This document shows positions 12,721 to 24,634 of a stretch of 64,000 nt of DNA, in pieces. The first letter of the stretch is position 1. Each line of letters opens with the position of its first letter. Source of the stretch: Pseudorasbora parva (lineage: Eukaryota; Chordata; Actinopteri; Cypriniformes; Gobionidae); NCBI RefSeq assembly GCF_024679245.1, contig NC_090172.1, positions 4,617,446-4,681,445 on the forward strand, in the 5' to 3' direction. Under the pieces are notes generated by a model. It was not told the origin of the DNA and made no database searches. It saw only the letters and a program-made list of their open reading frames with translations. Position numbers and translations under genes: made by a program.

Positions 12721-13372
12721 TGGGAATGGTGCGGGAAGCTGGTAACGGTAGTGACAGCACAAACTGTCAGGTTTTAAAAGCGTTTCCATGTATCATTGAT
12801 TTGAGGAAGTTACATTAATATGTCTCCTTAAACATTTCGTGATTGATTGTTTCACCATAAATGATGCCTTATGTCATTACTCTTTAAACATCTAGTCATT
12901 ATTTAGCCTAAATCATCAGTGCTTTGTACTGTCATTGACTTTAAGTATTTAACCAAACACAGAGGAGGTCTGGTTAGTTTTGGATTCAGCTGTTCTGGGT
13001 GACTCCATTTTAACTCATAATAGAAGATCTTGCAGACCGCTATAAAATATGTATCTCTGCTTGTCGCCTCATGCAACATTTACAGGCTGGGAAAGATGAC
13101 ATGCGATTCTCAGTGTGACTCCTCCCTGAACTGGGTCATGTTATGGCTGGCAGTTTCCTCCTTTAGGCCCTTCTTAGACAGCACATGTCATGACTGGAGC
13201 TCAAACTGCTTTCTAATTTGGACAGACGCCATGTTAAGATTGCACAAATCTCAGTGTGAATATTTCATGAGAGGAAAAAGAAGGGTGGTCAAACTAATTC
13301 TCGTCTTTTACTGAAAGATGATGGAATGGAAGGTCACTCTCAATGAACAGTGCAACTTGTGTTGATTTTTTT

Positions 13373-13634
13373 GGTAACCCTTTAGTATGGGGAACACATA
13401 TTCACTATAAACTACGACTTTTGCCTCAATAAACTCCTAATTTACTGCTTATTAATAGTTAGTTTTTGTAGCATTTAAGTTTAGGTATTGGAGGGATGTA
13501 GAATAAGGTCATGCAGAATAAGGCATTAATATGTGCTTTATAAGTACTAATAAACAGCCAATATCCTAGTTATATGCATGATAATAAGCAGCTAGTTAAT
13601 AGTTAATAACTGAACCTTAAAATAAAGTGTTACC
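13373..13634. mobile_element. Short inverted-repeat element, GGTAACACTTTA type
   Basis: The ends are GGTAACCCTTTAGTAT on the left and AAATAAAGTGTTACC on the right, an imperfect inverted pair. The interior carries the AATAAGGCATTAATATGTGC and AACAGCCAATATCC landmarks seen in several other copies in this window (2561, 13862, 42724/44138). It is non-coding and about 262 bp. Confidence 0.75.
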
Positions 13635-13861
13635 ATTTTTTTGATTATGACTAATTAAGCCTATTCGGCATAACAAAATTTAAATATTGAGCTTGACAAG
13701 GCCAATATACAGTACAGTGCAAACATAAATGCTAATAAAGACTGTAAGAGAAACTTTTTTTTATATGATATCAGAAATATTAAACCTTAATCTTTTAAGC
13801 GACAAATGTCAAATCATTGTCAAATTCCCAGAAAATGCATAAAACACTTCAGGGTTAAACA

Positions 13862-14085
13862 CTTCAACTAGTTAACCCACTATTAACTAGTTGTTTATCA
13901 TGCATATTACTTGGATATTGGCTGTTTAAAGCTCATATTAATGCCTTATTTTGCTTGAGCATATTCTAAATCCCTTAATCATAAACTAAACAACTACCCT
14001 ACTAACTATTAAGCAGTTATTAGCAGTTTGAGGCAAGTCATAGCAGTCATAGTTAATAGTGAGATTTGAACCCAAATTAAATTTG
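13862..14085. repeat. Inverted partial copy of the GGTAACACTTTA element
   Basis: The landmarks of the 13373 copy appear here in reverse complement and reverse order: TGCATATTACTTGGATATTG, GCTCATATTAATGCCTTATT and GGCAAGTCATAG. Together with the 13373 copy it forms an imperfect head-to-head pair about 230 bp apart. Confidence 0.7.
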
Positions 14086-14454
14086 TGACCATAATTATAA
14101 CCAATGTGAAAAAAAACGACACTTTAACATAATTTTTTACATAATTTTAACCTAAGAACTTTCTGTGGATATAATACACTTTGCGTTCAGTTCGCTCTTA
14201 AGTACATTGTTTCAATCTTTTTGGACTCTTAATAGCATTGCAAGTAGAAGAAAATGCATTATAGTTTAGATTTATATGAAAAGCAATTAGCTGAAATGTA
14301 GAGTGCTTGACCCATTTAAGTACATATATGTAGTTTCATGTTGTACATTTCATATGTGGTCAAAATTATTTCTATTGTCTGTTAAATATGATTAAAGTGT
14401 ATACACTCTAATGACGAAGTTGCAATTTAGTAAAATTAAAATATATTAACTTTA

Positions 14455-14457
<3 letters not shown>

Positions 14458-14506
<49 letters not shown>
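14458..14506. repeat. (AT)n microsatellite
   Basis: A perfect AT array of about 49 bp. Confidence 0.93.
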
Positions 14507-14512
<6 letters not shown>

Positions 14513-16242
14513 GCTTAAAAACTATAAGATATTTTACATTAGTTCACCTGTAAAAAATATATTTTTCGAAGGTGTAAATACTAGTTCAGTTTTTCTACTT
14601 CAAAATTTCACATTTAATTCAAAGCGTTACTTGTCAATTCTTTGTAATTGTTTGCTAGCCACTGTAAAACATACTTCACTATCAATTTCTAAATGAAAAT
14701 AGTTTCTACACCAATTAGTTAAAAGTATACTTTTGAAGTCAAACTTTTAATTTGACATCATTACAAAGTGCACTTTAGTGTGTTAAGAAAGTCATGAGAG
14801 TCTATTCTCTTTAAGTATACTTAAGTGATCTTTTATTATTTACTTTTAGGATTTGAAGTACATTAGCACATTCAATTCAATTAAGTGCACTTCTTTTTTA
14901 ATAAGGGTAGGCTAAATATGTGAAGCAAAAGCATTTAAAATAGAGGCAGGGTAATTGCATATCTTGTTATTACGCAGTAATAAAAACTGTGAATTTTATA
15001 TTTTCAAACATTTCTAAATAGTATAATAATAATATTTTTTGTTGTTGTTGCATTTTACACACTAAAACGAGTTGATCTTGTTTATTACACTAGTAGTAAG
15101 TAATGGTGATATATATATATCACACAGCGGGCACCACTTCCTGATAATAATGTGTACAGCTACGGGAGGTAAGCGTATTTATTTCCCCTCACTGAGGCGC
15201 GGCCTTTGCCTGGGTTATAAGCTACAGCCTCTCTGTTTACTGCTGCTGTGAGGTTGGTCTCTTTGTTTTCATACCAGACCTTCCCAACCCCAGATTTATC
15301 TCCTCATATCCAGCTTTAACAGCATCGGTAAATCGCACTCAGCACGACTCACTCTCTGCAGGCCTAAAAAACCTGTCGCAAAATGGAGGGAGCTGTTTGT
15401 CCGCGAGCCTGTAAATTTCTGGAGCTTTTTAAAGAGCCGCCTGCCGCCTCGAAGACCCAATAAAGACGAGTATCCAGAGAGTCGACTGAACCATGAATGG
15501 GCTTCAGCCCAGCGGGGAAGAGGAGACCTTATACCCGCTCAAATTCTTCTCTTGGTTTGACTGGAGTGAATGAAGTTGGGGGCCGCTTCATGGTACACTA
15601 GGGGCCTTAAAGGGGCCCTGATTTCAGGTGGTTACTTTTCCCTACAGGATTTCACCCTCGCTATGGCATTGTGTGGAATCTGCTATGCCTACATCAATCT
15701 GGATATATTTGTGACCCTTCAAGGAAACCAGGGACACAAGTCGGCAGCTTTACTATTGAGCAAAATGAGAATTTTTTCAAATTATGTGATTTTCGCTTTT
15801 TTGCAGAATCTGTTAGTTGAAATCACGAAGAAGCCTCTCCGTGTTTGAGATGGCATTAATGGTATATTTGAAAGCGTATATTTTGAGGTTGAAATTGCCT
15901 TGTTTTGTCTGTGTGTATTTCCATACTGGCTTTTGTTGTTGCCCCGCCCTCTAAGGGACGCGTGGCTAATTATTCATGCAGCGCTCTGGCCGGCTGTAGA
16001 GATGATCTAAGCGACGACGAAAGCGGCATAATAAGACTGAATAATACCCTAATCTACAACTGAGCGAAGATGAAGAAGAGGAAGAATGTATCAGACTGGC
16101 TTCAGACGAGTTGGACCGTAAGAAATCAGAGGCTATAGCGATAGTAACATTTGACGGGGATAAAGACAGAGAAATGGCTCAGATCTGTAACCACTGATTT
16201 CATTAGTGTCATGTCTTGGCATTTATGCTCGCAGGTGGAGCT

Positions 16243-16455
16243 TTTTGGTTAAAAAGTTTAAAATTGTCAACCCTGTTACCAAGGTAAAGTAACCGTGCTG
16301 ACAGTAACAGAGTTGACAAACAATATAAAGAAAAAAAAATGTTCTCGTTAAAAGTAAAAAAGGAAGTAACTTGTGTTTGGCAAACATTGAATTATTCAGA
16401 TATAAGATACTGGAAAGCAATTCTGCAATTCTGCAAAATGTATCTCCAATTATAG
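16243..16455. repeat. Dispersed repeat, copy 1 (partner at 33468)
   Basis: Direct similarity to 33468-33700 includes AAAGTTTAAAATTGT, ACCAAGGTA, a tract ending AGAATTGACAAA or AGAGTTGACAAA, GAGATACTGGAAAG-like sequence and CAAAATGTATCTCCAAT. No coding content or termini identified. Confidence 0.65.
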
Positions 16456-16846
16456 AAACACTTTGCATGCGTAAAAACTTTACAAAAGCTCACCGAGATG
16501 ATACAGAGAGACCAAGCGTAAGATGGCGTTCATGTGCAATTTTTACCTCGGAAACTCGTATTTGCGATCATTCTAATAGCACTTGAAGGCGGCATTAGTT
16601 GGCCGTTCTCATCATCCAATCGATTGTTTGTTTTGGTGTGCCTCAGCGCTGTAATGGCCGTGTTAGATTAGTGATTTGGTGATGTGCTGTTTAACAGTGG
16701 CAGAGCTGTCCAATCCAGTGAAAGCACACGAGAGTCTGGACAATAAACTCTAATGGCTCTGTCAATCCCCATCTCCAGTGTGCAGCGTGCTCGAGTGGAC
16801 TGAGATTGATGCCTGGGTCAGACCACCATGCAGGACGGTGCACATT

Positions 16847-16947
<101 letters not shown>

Positions 16948-17217
16948 GGGTAGGTTTAGGGGTAGAGGCAGTGTAAGGGGATAGAAAATACGGTTTGTAC
17001 AGTATAAAAACCATTACGCCTATGGAATGTCCCCACATTTCACAAAAAAAAACGTGTGTGTGTGTTTGTGTGTGTGCGGTCCAGCACTGGTTCCCATGTA
17101 GCATCCACACCGGTGTAATGAATCACTCAGCAAATGTTGCTCTTGGACGAAACAGAGGAAGAATATAACAGCAGGGAGGATTCACACTGCCATTGCCTGG
17201 ACTGTACACTAAACTAT

Positions 17218-17325
17218 GAATATTTGCTCAACCGGACCCTGCTGAAAAGACCCGTTTAAACCAGCAGGAACTCCCATCCCAGTCCAAGTTGGTTTATTCT
17301 GGTTAGTGCTGGGATTTTCAGCATT
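17218..17325. repeat. Short CCAGC-rich inverted-repeat fragment
   Basis: TGCTGAAAAGACCC near 17240 and GGGATTTTCAGCA near 17309 are imperfect inverses, and the interior has TTTAAACCAGCAGG and TTGGTTTATTCTGGTTAG. It recalls the interior vocabulary of the 730-1657 element. Small non-coding fragment. Confidence 0.45.
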
Positions 17326-17424
17326 ATTACTCCAGACTTCAGTGTCATATGATCTTTCAGAAATCATTATAATATCATGATTTACTGCTTTTACAGTATT
17401 TTTTTTACTTATACAAAAGTATAT

Positions 17425-17543
<119 letters not shown>

Positions 17544-17879
17544 GTAAACCTTATCTTTTGTGATAAATTATTATGTATAATGATTATGTATCCGTAAATT
17601 AACCAAGGGGTCAATCAACTATTCAGAGTTTTTTTTATAGATTAACCAGGAGGAAAAAAATAATCGCTTAATCATTCAATCATTAATAGGAAAAATAATC
17701 AACATATTCATCTTTTAAAACTAAATCTTTTGTTCCAGTCCTTTTGTCTGACGTTATTTAAATACTTTGTTCTTGGCGCTCTTACTCATGAACCTTCTGA
17801 AACAGTGTTTATGAATCCTGATCCTGGTCAGTCGTGGCATTATATCGTCATATATTTTTGCATAATAACTGGTCAACTG

Positions 17880-18403
17880 TAGCCTGACAAGCCAGAGCCA
17901 CATCAAGATGTTTGGTCTGGAAACTCACCGTTGACAGCTCAATCCGAGGGGCGGATAAACGATTGTCTTTCAAACTCCCTCTGCACGCGATAGGATAGCG
18001 CTACAACCAACCAGAGCAATGAAGGTGAAACAGAGCTTGTTGACAGATTAAACATTCGCCGTATCCGGTCGGCTAAACTCCGAACACATCTTCCCTTTTT
18101 AAGAATGACTTCAGTGCCGTTCTTTGTTCTTTTCTCAGAGAAAAGCTTAACTCCAAATCTTCCAGAGTCGCGGTCAAAGCTAATTCGAAAGACCGCCGTT
18201 CGCCAGTTTCTGTGTTTACTAGAAGCACGCAAACGCAACTCGGCCGTCGTCATTATGGCCCCGCCCGCCGACTCTATACACGATGCGATTGGCCCGTCCA
18301 GATTGAGGGGAATACAGCTCAGATGGGTATTGAGAGTTCCTAGACGAAACTTGCGGGCAGATTAAATTTGCTGCCGCTAGGGTGTGTCTAGATTTCTAGG
18401 CTA
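17880..18403. mobile_element. MITE with 9-bp target duplication (MuDR-like size)
   Basis: The ends are TAGCCTGACAAGCCAGAG and the imperfect inverse TCTAGATTTCTAGGCTA. GGTCAACTG is found at 17871-17879 and again at 18404-18412, a perfect 9-bp duplication that fixes the boundaries. Nine-base duplications are characteristic of Mutator-like elements, but no transposase is present. The body is GC-rich and non-coding. A second, heavily invaded copy lies at 39078-40801. Confidence 0.8.
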
Positions 18404-18881
18404 GGTCAACTGTATAGTTTTATGGCACGTTTCTCTACATAATTAATCATTTCAATGCATTTATTTATGTGCTAGACATGTAGTGCATCTGATAAAGTCG
18501 TCCGCTTTACATCAGGGTCCGGATCTTATTTCCGGAGGGTTTTTATTTTGCAGTAATGACTGGCTTGCATCATCCCTTAAATATATTGTAAATATTTGAT
18601 ACTGTACAGAAGTGTATCTAACTATGGCAGGATATTTGTCCTTTGTTGTTTCTTGATTTGCTCTGAGATGGAGAAGCACTAGTGCTTATTAGTTTTTTTA
18701 GAAAGTTTCCTTTAAGACTATAAAAGCTGTTCTGTTGTAAAAGGCTGATGTTGTATATAGTTTATAAGGGGATTGGAAGCCCACAGCGTGCTCTGTGAAA
18801 GCTTTCTGTCTGCTGTTATAAAGCAGAGCCTGTGGAGATGAATGAATGCTGCTCTCTGTTCAGCCGCTGATAGCATCTCTC

Positions 18882-18888
<7 letters not shown>

Positions 18889-18947
<59 letters not shown>
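18889..18947. repeat. (GA)n microsatellite
   Basis: A perfect GA array of about 58 bp. Confidence 0.95.
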
Positions 18948-18948
<1 letters not shown>

Positions 18949-19477
18949 ATGGCGTGTCTGTAACGGGCTAATGCCAGACAAAGAAATCTCCATCACATTT
19001 CTCTCCTTGTCTCTCTCAAAGACTTGCTCGTGTATGCGAGTCTTTATGTTCACCTGCATGGGTCTCTGTTTTGAGCTTGATCAGTAACGCTGATGCTCGT
19101 TCCTCCTTCGCACGCCCCGGCAGACGTGTGAAGAGTGCCTGAAAAACATGCTTGAGTATAGAGAGACCTTACAGCAAACATGACAAATAAATGCTCCTTT
19201 AAAAAGTATGCTTAAGTCTACTTTTTGTCACAAGGGAGATATTAAAGAGTAATTTTGGACTCAGATACTGCAGACGAATGTGTAAAATGAGTAGTTTCCT
19301 GTCCAATGAGAGCGAATTATGATAAAGTGGAGTCAATTATATTAGGCTTTGCTCATCTTAATGTAAAGTGATGAACTTACTGCTTCAGTGAGCTCAACGA
19401 CACTGCTTTAGGGCTCAAATCACGCAGAAGGCTTGAGGAACTGGGCTGATTTAAACATAAACCAGTCTTTAGCCTTT

Positions 19478-19915
19478 AAAAAAAAAAAAAAAAAAAAATA
19501 CTAAAGTAATAAGATTAAATGAAATACAAAATAAAAAACTAAATTAAATAATAAAAATTAAAATAAAATACTATCATAAAATAAAATAAAAATAAGATAC
19601 AATAAAATACTTTATAAAATACATTATAAAATATGGGATAAAATAAAACAAATAATGATATAATAAAATAAATAAATAATTAAATGAACAAAATATTAAA
19701 ATACAATAATAAATAATAAAATAAAATATTTATATAAAATAATAAAATAGTAAAAAATAAAGAAATAAGATCAAATAAAATAAATACAATAAAATAAAAT
19801 AAAATAAAATAAAGTATAGTATAATAATTTTATAACAAATAAAGAATAAAATATAAGCTCAAAAAAAATTAAGTAAATAATAAATAAAAAAAATAAAGCA
19901 AAGCAAAGCAAAGTA
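19478..19915. repeat. A-rich (AAAAT)n-like low-complexity tract
   Basis: A poly(A) run is followed by about 400 bp of AAATA, AATAAA and TAAAAT variations. No gene content. Confidence 0.85.
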
Positions 19916-20389
19916 ATGCATCCCTCCTGGACTGTTTTTAATCAGAAGTGTCCTATTCAGTCCGTGTTTTTTCCATCTGCCTCTGCAAGCCATTCGCTTT
20001 CAGGCGTTATTTGAAATCTCTTAGAGATATTTCATTTACTTTTCCCAGCATGAGATGTCGGGGTAAATGTAGCAAGTTGGCATTAGATGTGAAATACATT
20101 TTAATTTGCAGATCTCGCAGTTATTTACAATACTTCTACATCACTCACATCTACCCAGAAGTCATACGTTTTGCATTAGTAATGCACACTACTGTTCAAT
20201 AGCTTGAACATTATGTTTTTTTTCATACTTTTATTCAGCAAGGATGCATTAAATTGACCAAAAGTGACATTAAAGACTTTTACAGTGCTTCAAAAACACT
20301 CACATAAATGCAGTTCTTCTGAACTTTCTATTTAGCAAAGAATCCTGGGGGGAAAAGGAATCACAGATTCATGAATCATGAATCAATAC

Positions 20390-20590
20390 GACACTTTGAT
20401 GATGTTTTTACCTTTCTGCAAAGGCACAGTATACCGTACATACATTTTCAATGGAGAGACAGAAAGCTCTCGGACTAAATATAAAATATCTTAAACTGTG
20501 TGTGAAGATGAACGGAGGTCTTACGGGTGTGGAACGACATTAGGGTGAGGAGTTAAAGACAGAATTTTCATTTTTGGGTGAACTAACCCT
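20390..20590. mobile_element. 5'-truncated TTAA-family element (GGGTTAGTTCACCC type)
   Basis: The right end TTTTTGGGTGAACTAACCCT is followed by TTAA at 20591-20594. The interior GGTGTGGAACGACATTAGGG and CTCTCGGACTAAATATAAAA matches the complete copy at 37225-37710. The left half is missing. Confidence 0.75.
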
Positions 20591-22055
20591 TTAAGTACTT
20601 GTATAATGTACAAGTAAAATGCGTGATTGAAATATACCCCAGTCCTAATGTAAGTCATTCTCTGGACTCCGTGGCTGTGCCAGAGCTGAGGAGTGGAGAA
20701 AACTGTCAGCAGCACTTCCTGTTTGCAGACGAGGACGCAGGGGAACTGCAGGAAGTGTGAACACTTGTGTGCCGTTGCGTTTACAGATGTTTGAGGGTAA
20801 AATATGCCCTTTGGTTACAGATATTTTTCACCTCTAAAGAGCTGCTTATTGGAAACTCTGAGTATGTAAAGGAAGATAATTAACCCGTTAACATGAACAT
20901 GCAATTAAAATTTTAAAAGCTATGTCAATCCGTTACCAAAGTGAACACCATGTCATATTGACTATTGACACTTTCTGTTTATGCCATTGGGTCGTCATTA
21001 AGTTAATTTATACAAACTAGAAGAACAAGGGTCAAACATCAGTGCAAACCTGTACATGATAATACATTCATTAGAGATGCAACGATGTATCGGCCGATAA
21101 AAGCAATCATTTTTATACACTCAAATCAGAGATGGTCTTATTATTGGGCGATACTGGTGATGGCTCTGCCATAGAGACAGGAAGAATGGGTCAATTTTGG
21201 GATCCTGATACTCAGGATATGCCTACGTGTGCAGTAAACATTTAGTCAAATATCAAAATGTCAGTTTTATATAATAATAATAATAATAATAAAGTGCTAC
21301 ATGGGAAAATTAATAAAAAGTAAAGTAAAAAATATAGAATAATAAATACAATCAACACATAAAAGCCTTTCTGAATAGAAAATCTGCTTTAAAATGGTCT
21401 AGGCTCTGTACTGCTCTCAGCAGTATATACTGTTATATATTATGATATATCATATTTCCTGTCGCTGATTTCGTTCCCCTCCAGTGGGCGTACTTCTCAG
21501 AGTAATATAGCATGCTGTCTCAATTGCCTGTATCCACTTTTATGTCCTTAACTGCTCGTCAACAGCTTATAAAAACTTCTGGGTTTTTGGTTCTGTTTTT
21601 TTTTTTGTTGCTTGTTTGCGGTAAACCTTGTCACATAGCAGCTTTTAGACATTGTTCTGCGTTTTGTTATACGTCAGAAATGACAAGGAGGACGCTTCAC
21701 GCGATAGAAAGTCAATGGAGACGGTTGGTTTGTTTTCCCCCGGTGGGCGTGGCTTTCAGATCATGTGTGCCTTGATAACCAATCACATTTCAGCCTTGAT
21801 GTCATGGAGTTGTGTGACAGCCGATCACAGTTTGTGGATACCAAAGATGTCAATGGGATGTGCCATGGACTGAATCATACCTGTCACACAATTTACTGTG
21901 AATTATATGTGTATTGTATTGTTTTCCTTAAGAAAATCAAGCTATCGGTCTCGCCAGATATCATTCTGAATAACCGGTGGAGAAGTGTAGCATCAGTGCA
22001 TGTTTTGGATCTATTGTAATCGTTTTAACTCCTTCCTCTCGGTCTGTGTTTTCAG

Positions 22056-22331
22056 GTATACCGCGGTTCCTCAGTCCGCCGGAAGCGGGGGCGGTGCGGT
22101 GGGGGGACAGTCACGTGCTGAACTGTGAGGTCAATCCGGATCTGGAGTCTTTCATCCACTGGGAGCGAAATAAAGAGGCGGTGGAGCTGGACCAGAGGGT
22201 GCTGACGCTGCCCGGCGGGACGCTCGTCATCAGTAACGCCACAGAGGCCGACGCGGGCCTTTACCGCTGCGTGATCGAGAACGCCGGACCCACCAAGACC
22301 AGCGAGGAGGCGCAGTTACAGATCCTGCCCG
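22056..22331 (+). CDS. neo1: Neogenin exon encoding Ig domain 2
   Basis: This 276-bp, phase 1-1 exon encodes a whole I-set Ig domain of about 92 residues from the ectodomain of neogenin, a type I membrane receptor for netrins and RGMs that acts in axon guidance, adhesion and BMP signalling (family knowledge). Counting from the split first codon, the disulfide cysteines are residues 24 (LNCEV) and 72 (LYRC), the core Trp is residue 36 (FIHWERN), and DAGLYRC is the F-strand signature. NAT at 61-63 is an N-glycosylation sequon. The phrases LVISNATE and LNCEVN match vertebrate neogenin better than DCC. Acceptor: pyrimidine-rich tract then CAG at 22053-22055. Donor: G|GTAATT. The exon is visibly GC-rich, especially at third positions, against AT-rich introns. 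The end codon joins to the next exon as G|AA (Glu). Confidence 0.93.
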
Positions 22332-22683
22332 GTAATTATTACATACTGGCTACAGTCACAAACATAAGGTTCTGAATTAAAGGGGTGGTAAAACACGATT
22401 TCACTTCGCTAACTTTAGCTAGTGTGTAATGTTGCTGTTTGAGCATAAACAACATCTGCAAAGTTACAACGCTCAAAGTTTCAAGCAAAGGGAGATATTT
22501 GCTTTTTTTTTTAAATCAGTTTCTAAGGACTACAGCAAACAGCCGGTAGGGACTACAGACTTTCCTCCAGGGTTGCTGATATCAGCAGCTCCAAAATTTA
22601 CATAAACCCCTCCTTTGAAAATAGTAAAATAAGGGGGGAGGCCATTTTTTATTGCTGTGGAGAAGAGTTGTTTTGGTATAGTA

Positions 22684-23350
22684 AGGCCGGAGACACACTA
22701 CAAGCGTGGCGTGTCAGCCGTCTGGAGTTTTCTATGCCTTTTGCACACCAGAAGTGTGTCTGACGCGGCGTTGCTTCTGCTAGGTGTCATACAGGGAAGC
22801 CCTATACTTCATGTTAAACATAAATATGTAGCCTACTGATCTTCACCAGTTCTTTGGGGTGGTAAAGGTGCTATATAGCACCACGGCCTCACAAAGAACA
22901 TTTCAAGCCCCTTTAAAGTTTTATCTATGGTACATATCTATGGTATTGACGGCAAAATAGGCTGCAGAATATTTCGTTCTGTATTGACACATTTGAAAAT
23001 CGATAATTATTATTATTTATTTAAATCACAGTTATATCTGCTTTTGTGTCAAAACCTAAAGACTTTCAAACATCAAAATGTAATTTATTATTATGTATTC
23101 GTGTCAAAATGACATCTAAACATCTTTGCCTATTGTATTTTGCCTGGAAACACTTCCAACATGCTTGCGTGTTGCATGAAAAATAGGCGTCGGTTCTATT
23201 TCTAGCATGCACGCATTTTCGGCGCGGCTCGATTCGCGTGTTACGCAGACAGTGTGCAAGCTCTAACCCGTTAACATGGGAGCCGAAATAAAAACGGACA
23301 TGCGAAGCAGCCGAGACACTCACGCCACTCTTGCAGTGTGTCGCCGGCCT
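22684..23350. mobile_element. Element nested in the TTAA copy (AAGGCCGG ends)
   Basis: Left end AAGGCCGGAGACACACTACA is inverted at the right, whose inverse reads AAGGCCGGCGACACACTGCA. TA or TAA flanks both sides. The equivalent position in the 34310 copy is uninterrupted. The interior has a 69-bp segment (22849-22917) shared with the element at 27314-27919. No transposase seen. Confidence 0.75.
22849..22917. repeat. 69-bp segment shared in inverse with 27540-27608
   Basis: The segment from AGTTCTTTGGGGTGGTAAAG to CAAGCCCCTTTAA is essentially the exact reverse complement of 27540-27608. The surrounding sequences differ, so this is a fragment of the same CACTA-like family inserted into, or captured by, the nested element. 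Confidence 0.85.
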
Positions 23351-24634
23351 TACAGACTACTGGTAAAGGGTTTCCGAAACGTGCACTAGTCGGTTAGCGA
23401 ATCACAACACACTGGGCCAGCTAATTTGAGCCCATTGCATATTTTTGAGGGACTGGCTTCATAGAACCTGGAAACCGTCAGACTGTTTTTATAAGGAGGG
23501 ACAGAGCAGTGCAAAATATATGAAAAATAATGCAATTTTTTAAAAAACGAAGCATGAACACGTTACAGTGCAATTCGCAAACACAATCAAGCCTTCGAAA
23601 GAATGTGTTTTACCACCCCTTTAAGTTCTTTCCATGTTTCTCTGCTCTGATTGGTCAGATGGCCCAGTCTGTTGTGATTGGTCTACTCTGCTCTAATTGG
23701 TCAGATGAGCCAGAGTCGTTGTCCTTATCATTTGGAAGTGCATGCATTTAGTGGATCTATGATCTTTGAAGCTTTGCTGACCTTTTACATTCACAAACAG
23801 CTCTATTATACACTACAAATCTCAAGCATTTATTCATAACCCTTTATATAAAAAGTGTTTTTTAATGAAAGATAAACATTAATTCAGTCAGGTTTGTCCA
23901 AAAAAAAAAAAAAAAAAAGTTATCTTCCTTAAAAGAATAAGAGCCCTTAGGGGGAAAAGGCCAATTACCCTGCATTCCTGACAATGAAAATGCAAGACAT
24001 TGATTCGGATGTGATTTTTCATGCCCTACTGAATCTCACACAACTGTGTGAAGAGCGGGAGTTTTAAAGGAAGCCTTCTGGAGCAGGACGGCCACATGTG
24101 GTGTTATCAAAGAGAACAATGTAATTTATGCTAAAGTTAAAGAGGATTGAGCTCCTTTGTGGCAGATACTCAGCAGGCAGATTTATTTTTCCAGGCAGTC
24201 ATGAGCACTGAGTGAGATATTAAAGAACGTATATCAGGCCTGAAGCACCGTCGCCTGCTGAGGTTATCACACCAAACATGGAGCAGGAGGCAACATGACA
24301 GAGAAATAAAGCTCCTTTTGAATTTCTTTTTCCCTCGCAGAGATAAATAAACAATGAGTATTAAAGAGAACATTTTTAAAAGGTTAAGGGTATTCTGTCT
24401 ACACAGTAAATGTTCAAAAAACAATAAAAGTCATTTTTTGTAGAAGCTTCCCAAGGAGAGGCACTTTTAAAACATTTCTGTTTTTCTGAGTGTCATGACT
24501 TCAAGGTATGGCTCAGCCAATAGCATGAGTTTAGGGCTGGTCTATCTGTTTGTCTGACCAATGGCAGCCAGAAGGAGGACAACTTCTTTCGCTAAATCAG
24601 CTTTGTTGTCTGGTCTTCAAGTAAACATATTTAA

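Larger units (their letters stand above)
22381..23620. mobile_element. TTAA-flanked element (AGGGGTGGTAAAAC family), copy 1
   Basis: TTAA at 22377-22380 and 23621-23624 flanks inverted ends AGGGGTGGTAAAACAC and the inverse of AGGGGTGGTAAAACAC. Orientation is opposite to the uninterrupted 548-bp copy at 34310-34857. Comparison shows that 22684-23350 is a later insertion. It is non-coding. The left end lies about 50 bp inside the intron from the Ig2 exon donor. Confidence 0.85.

Noticed and set aside
21075..21165. GAGATGCAACGATGTATCGGCCGATA as a hAT terminus
   Set aside because: It looks like one end of a hAT element, but I could not find the matching opposite end or a duplication, so no element is called.
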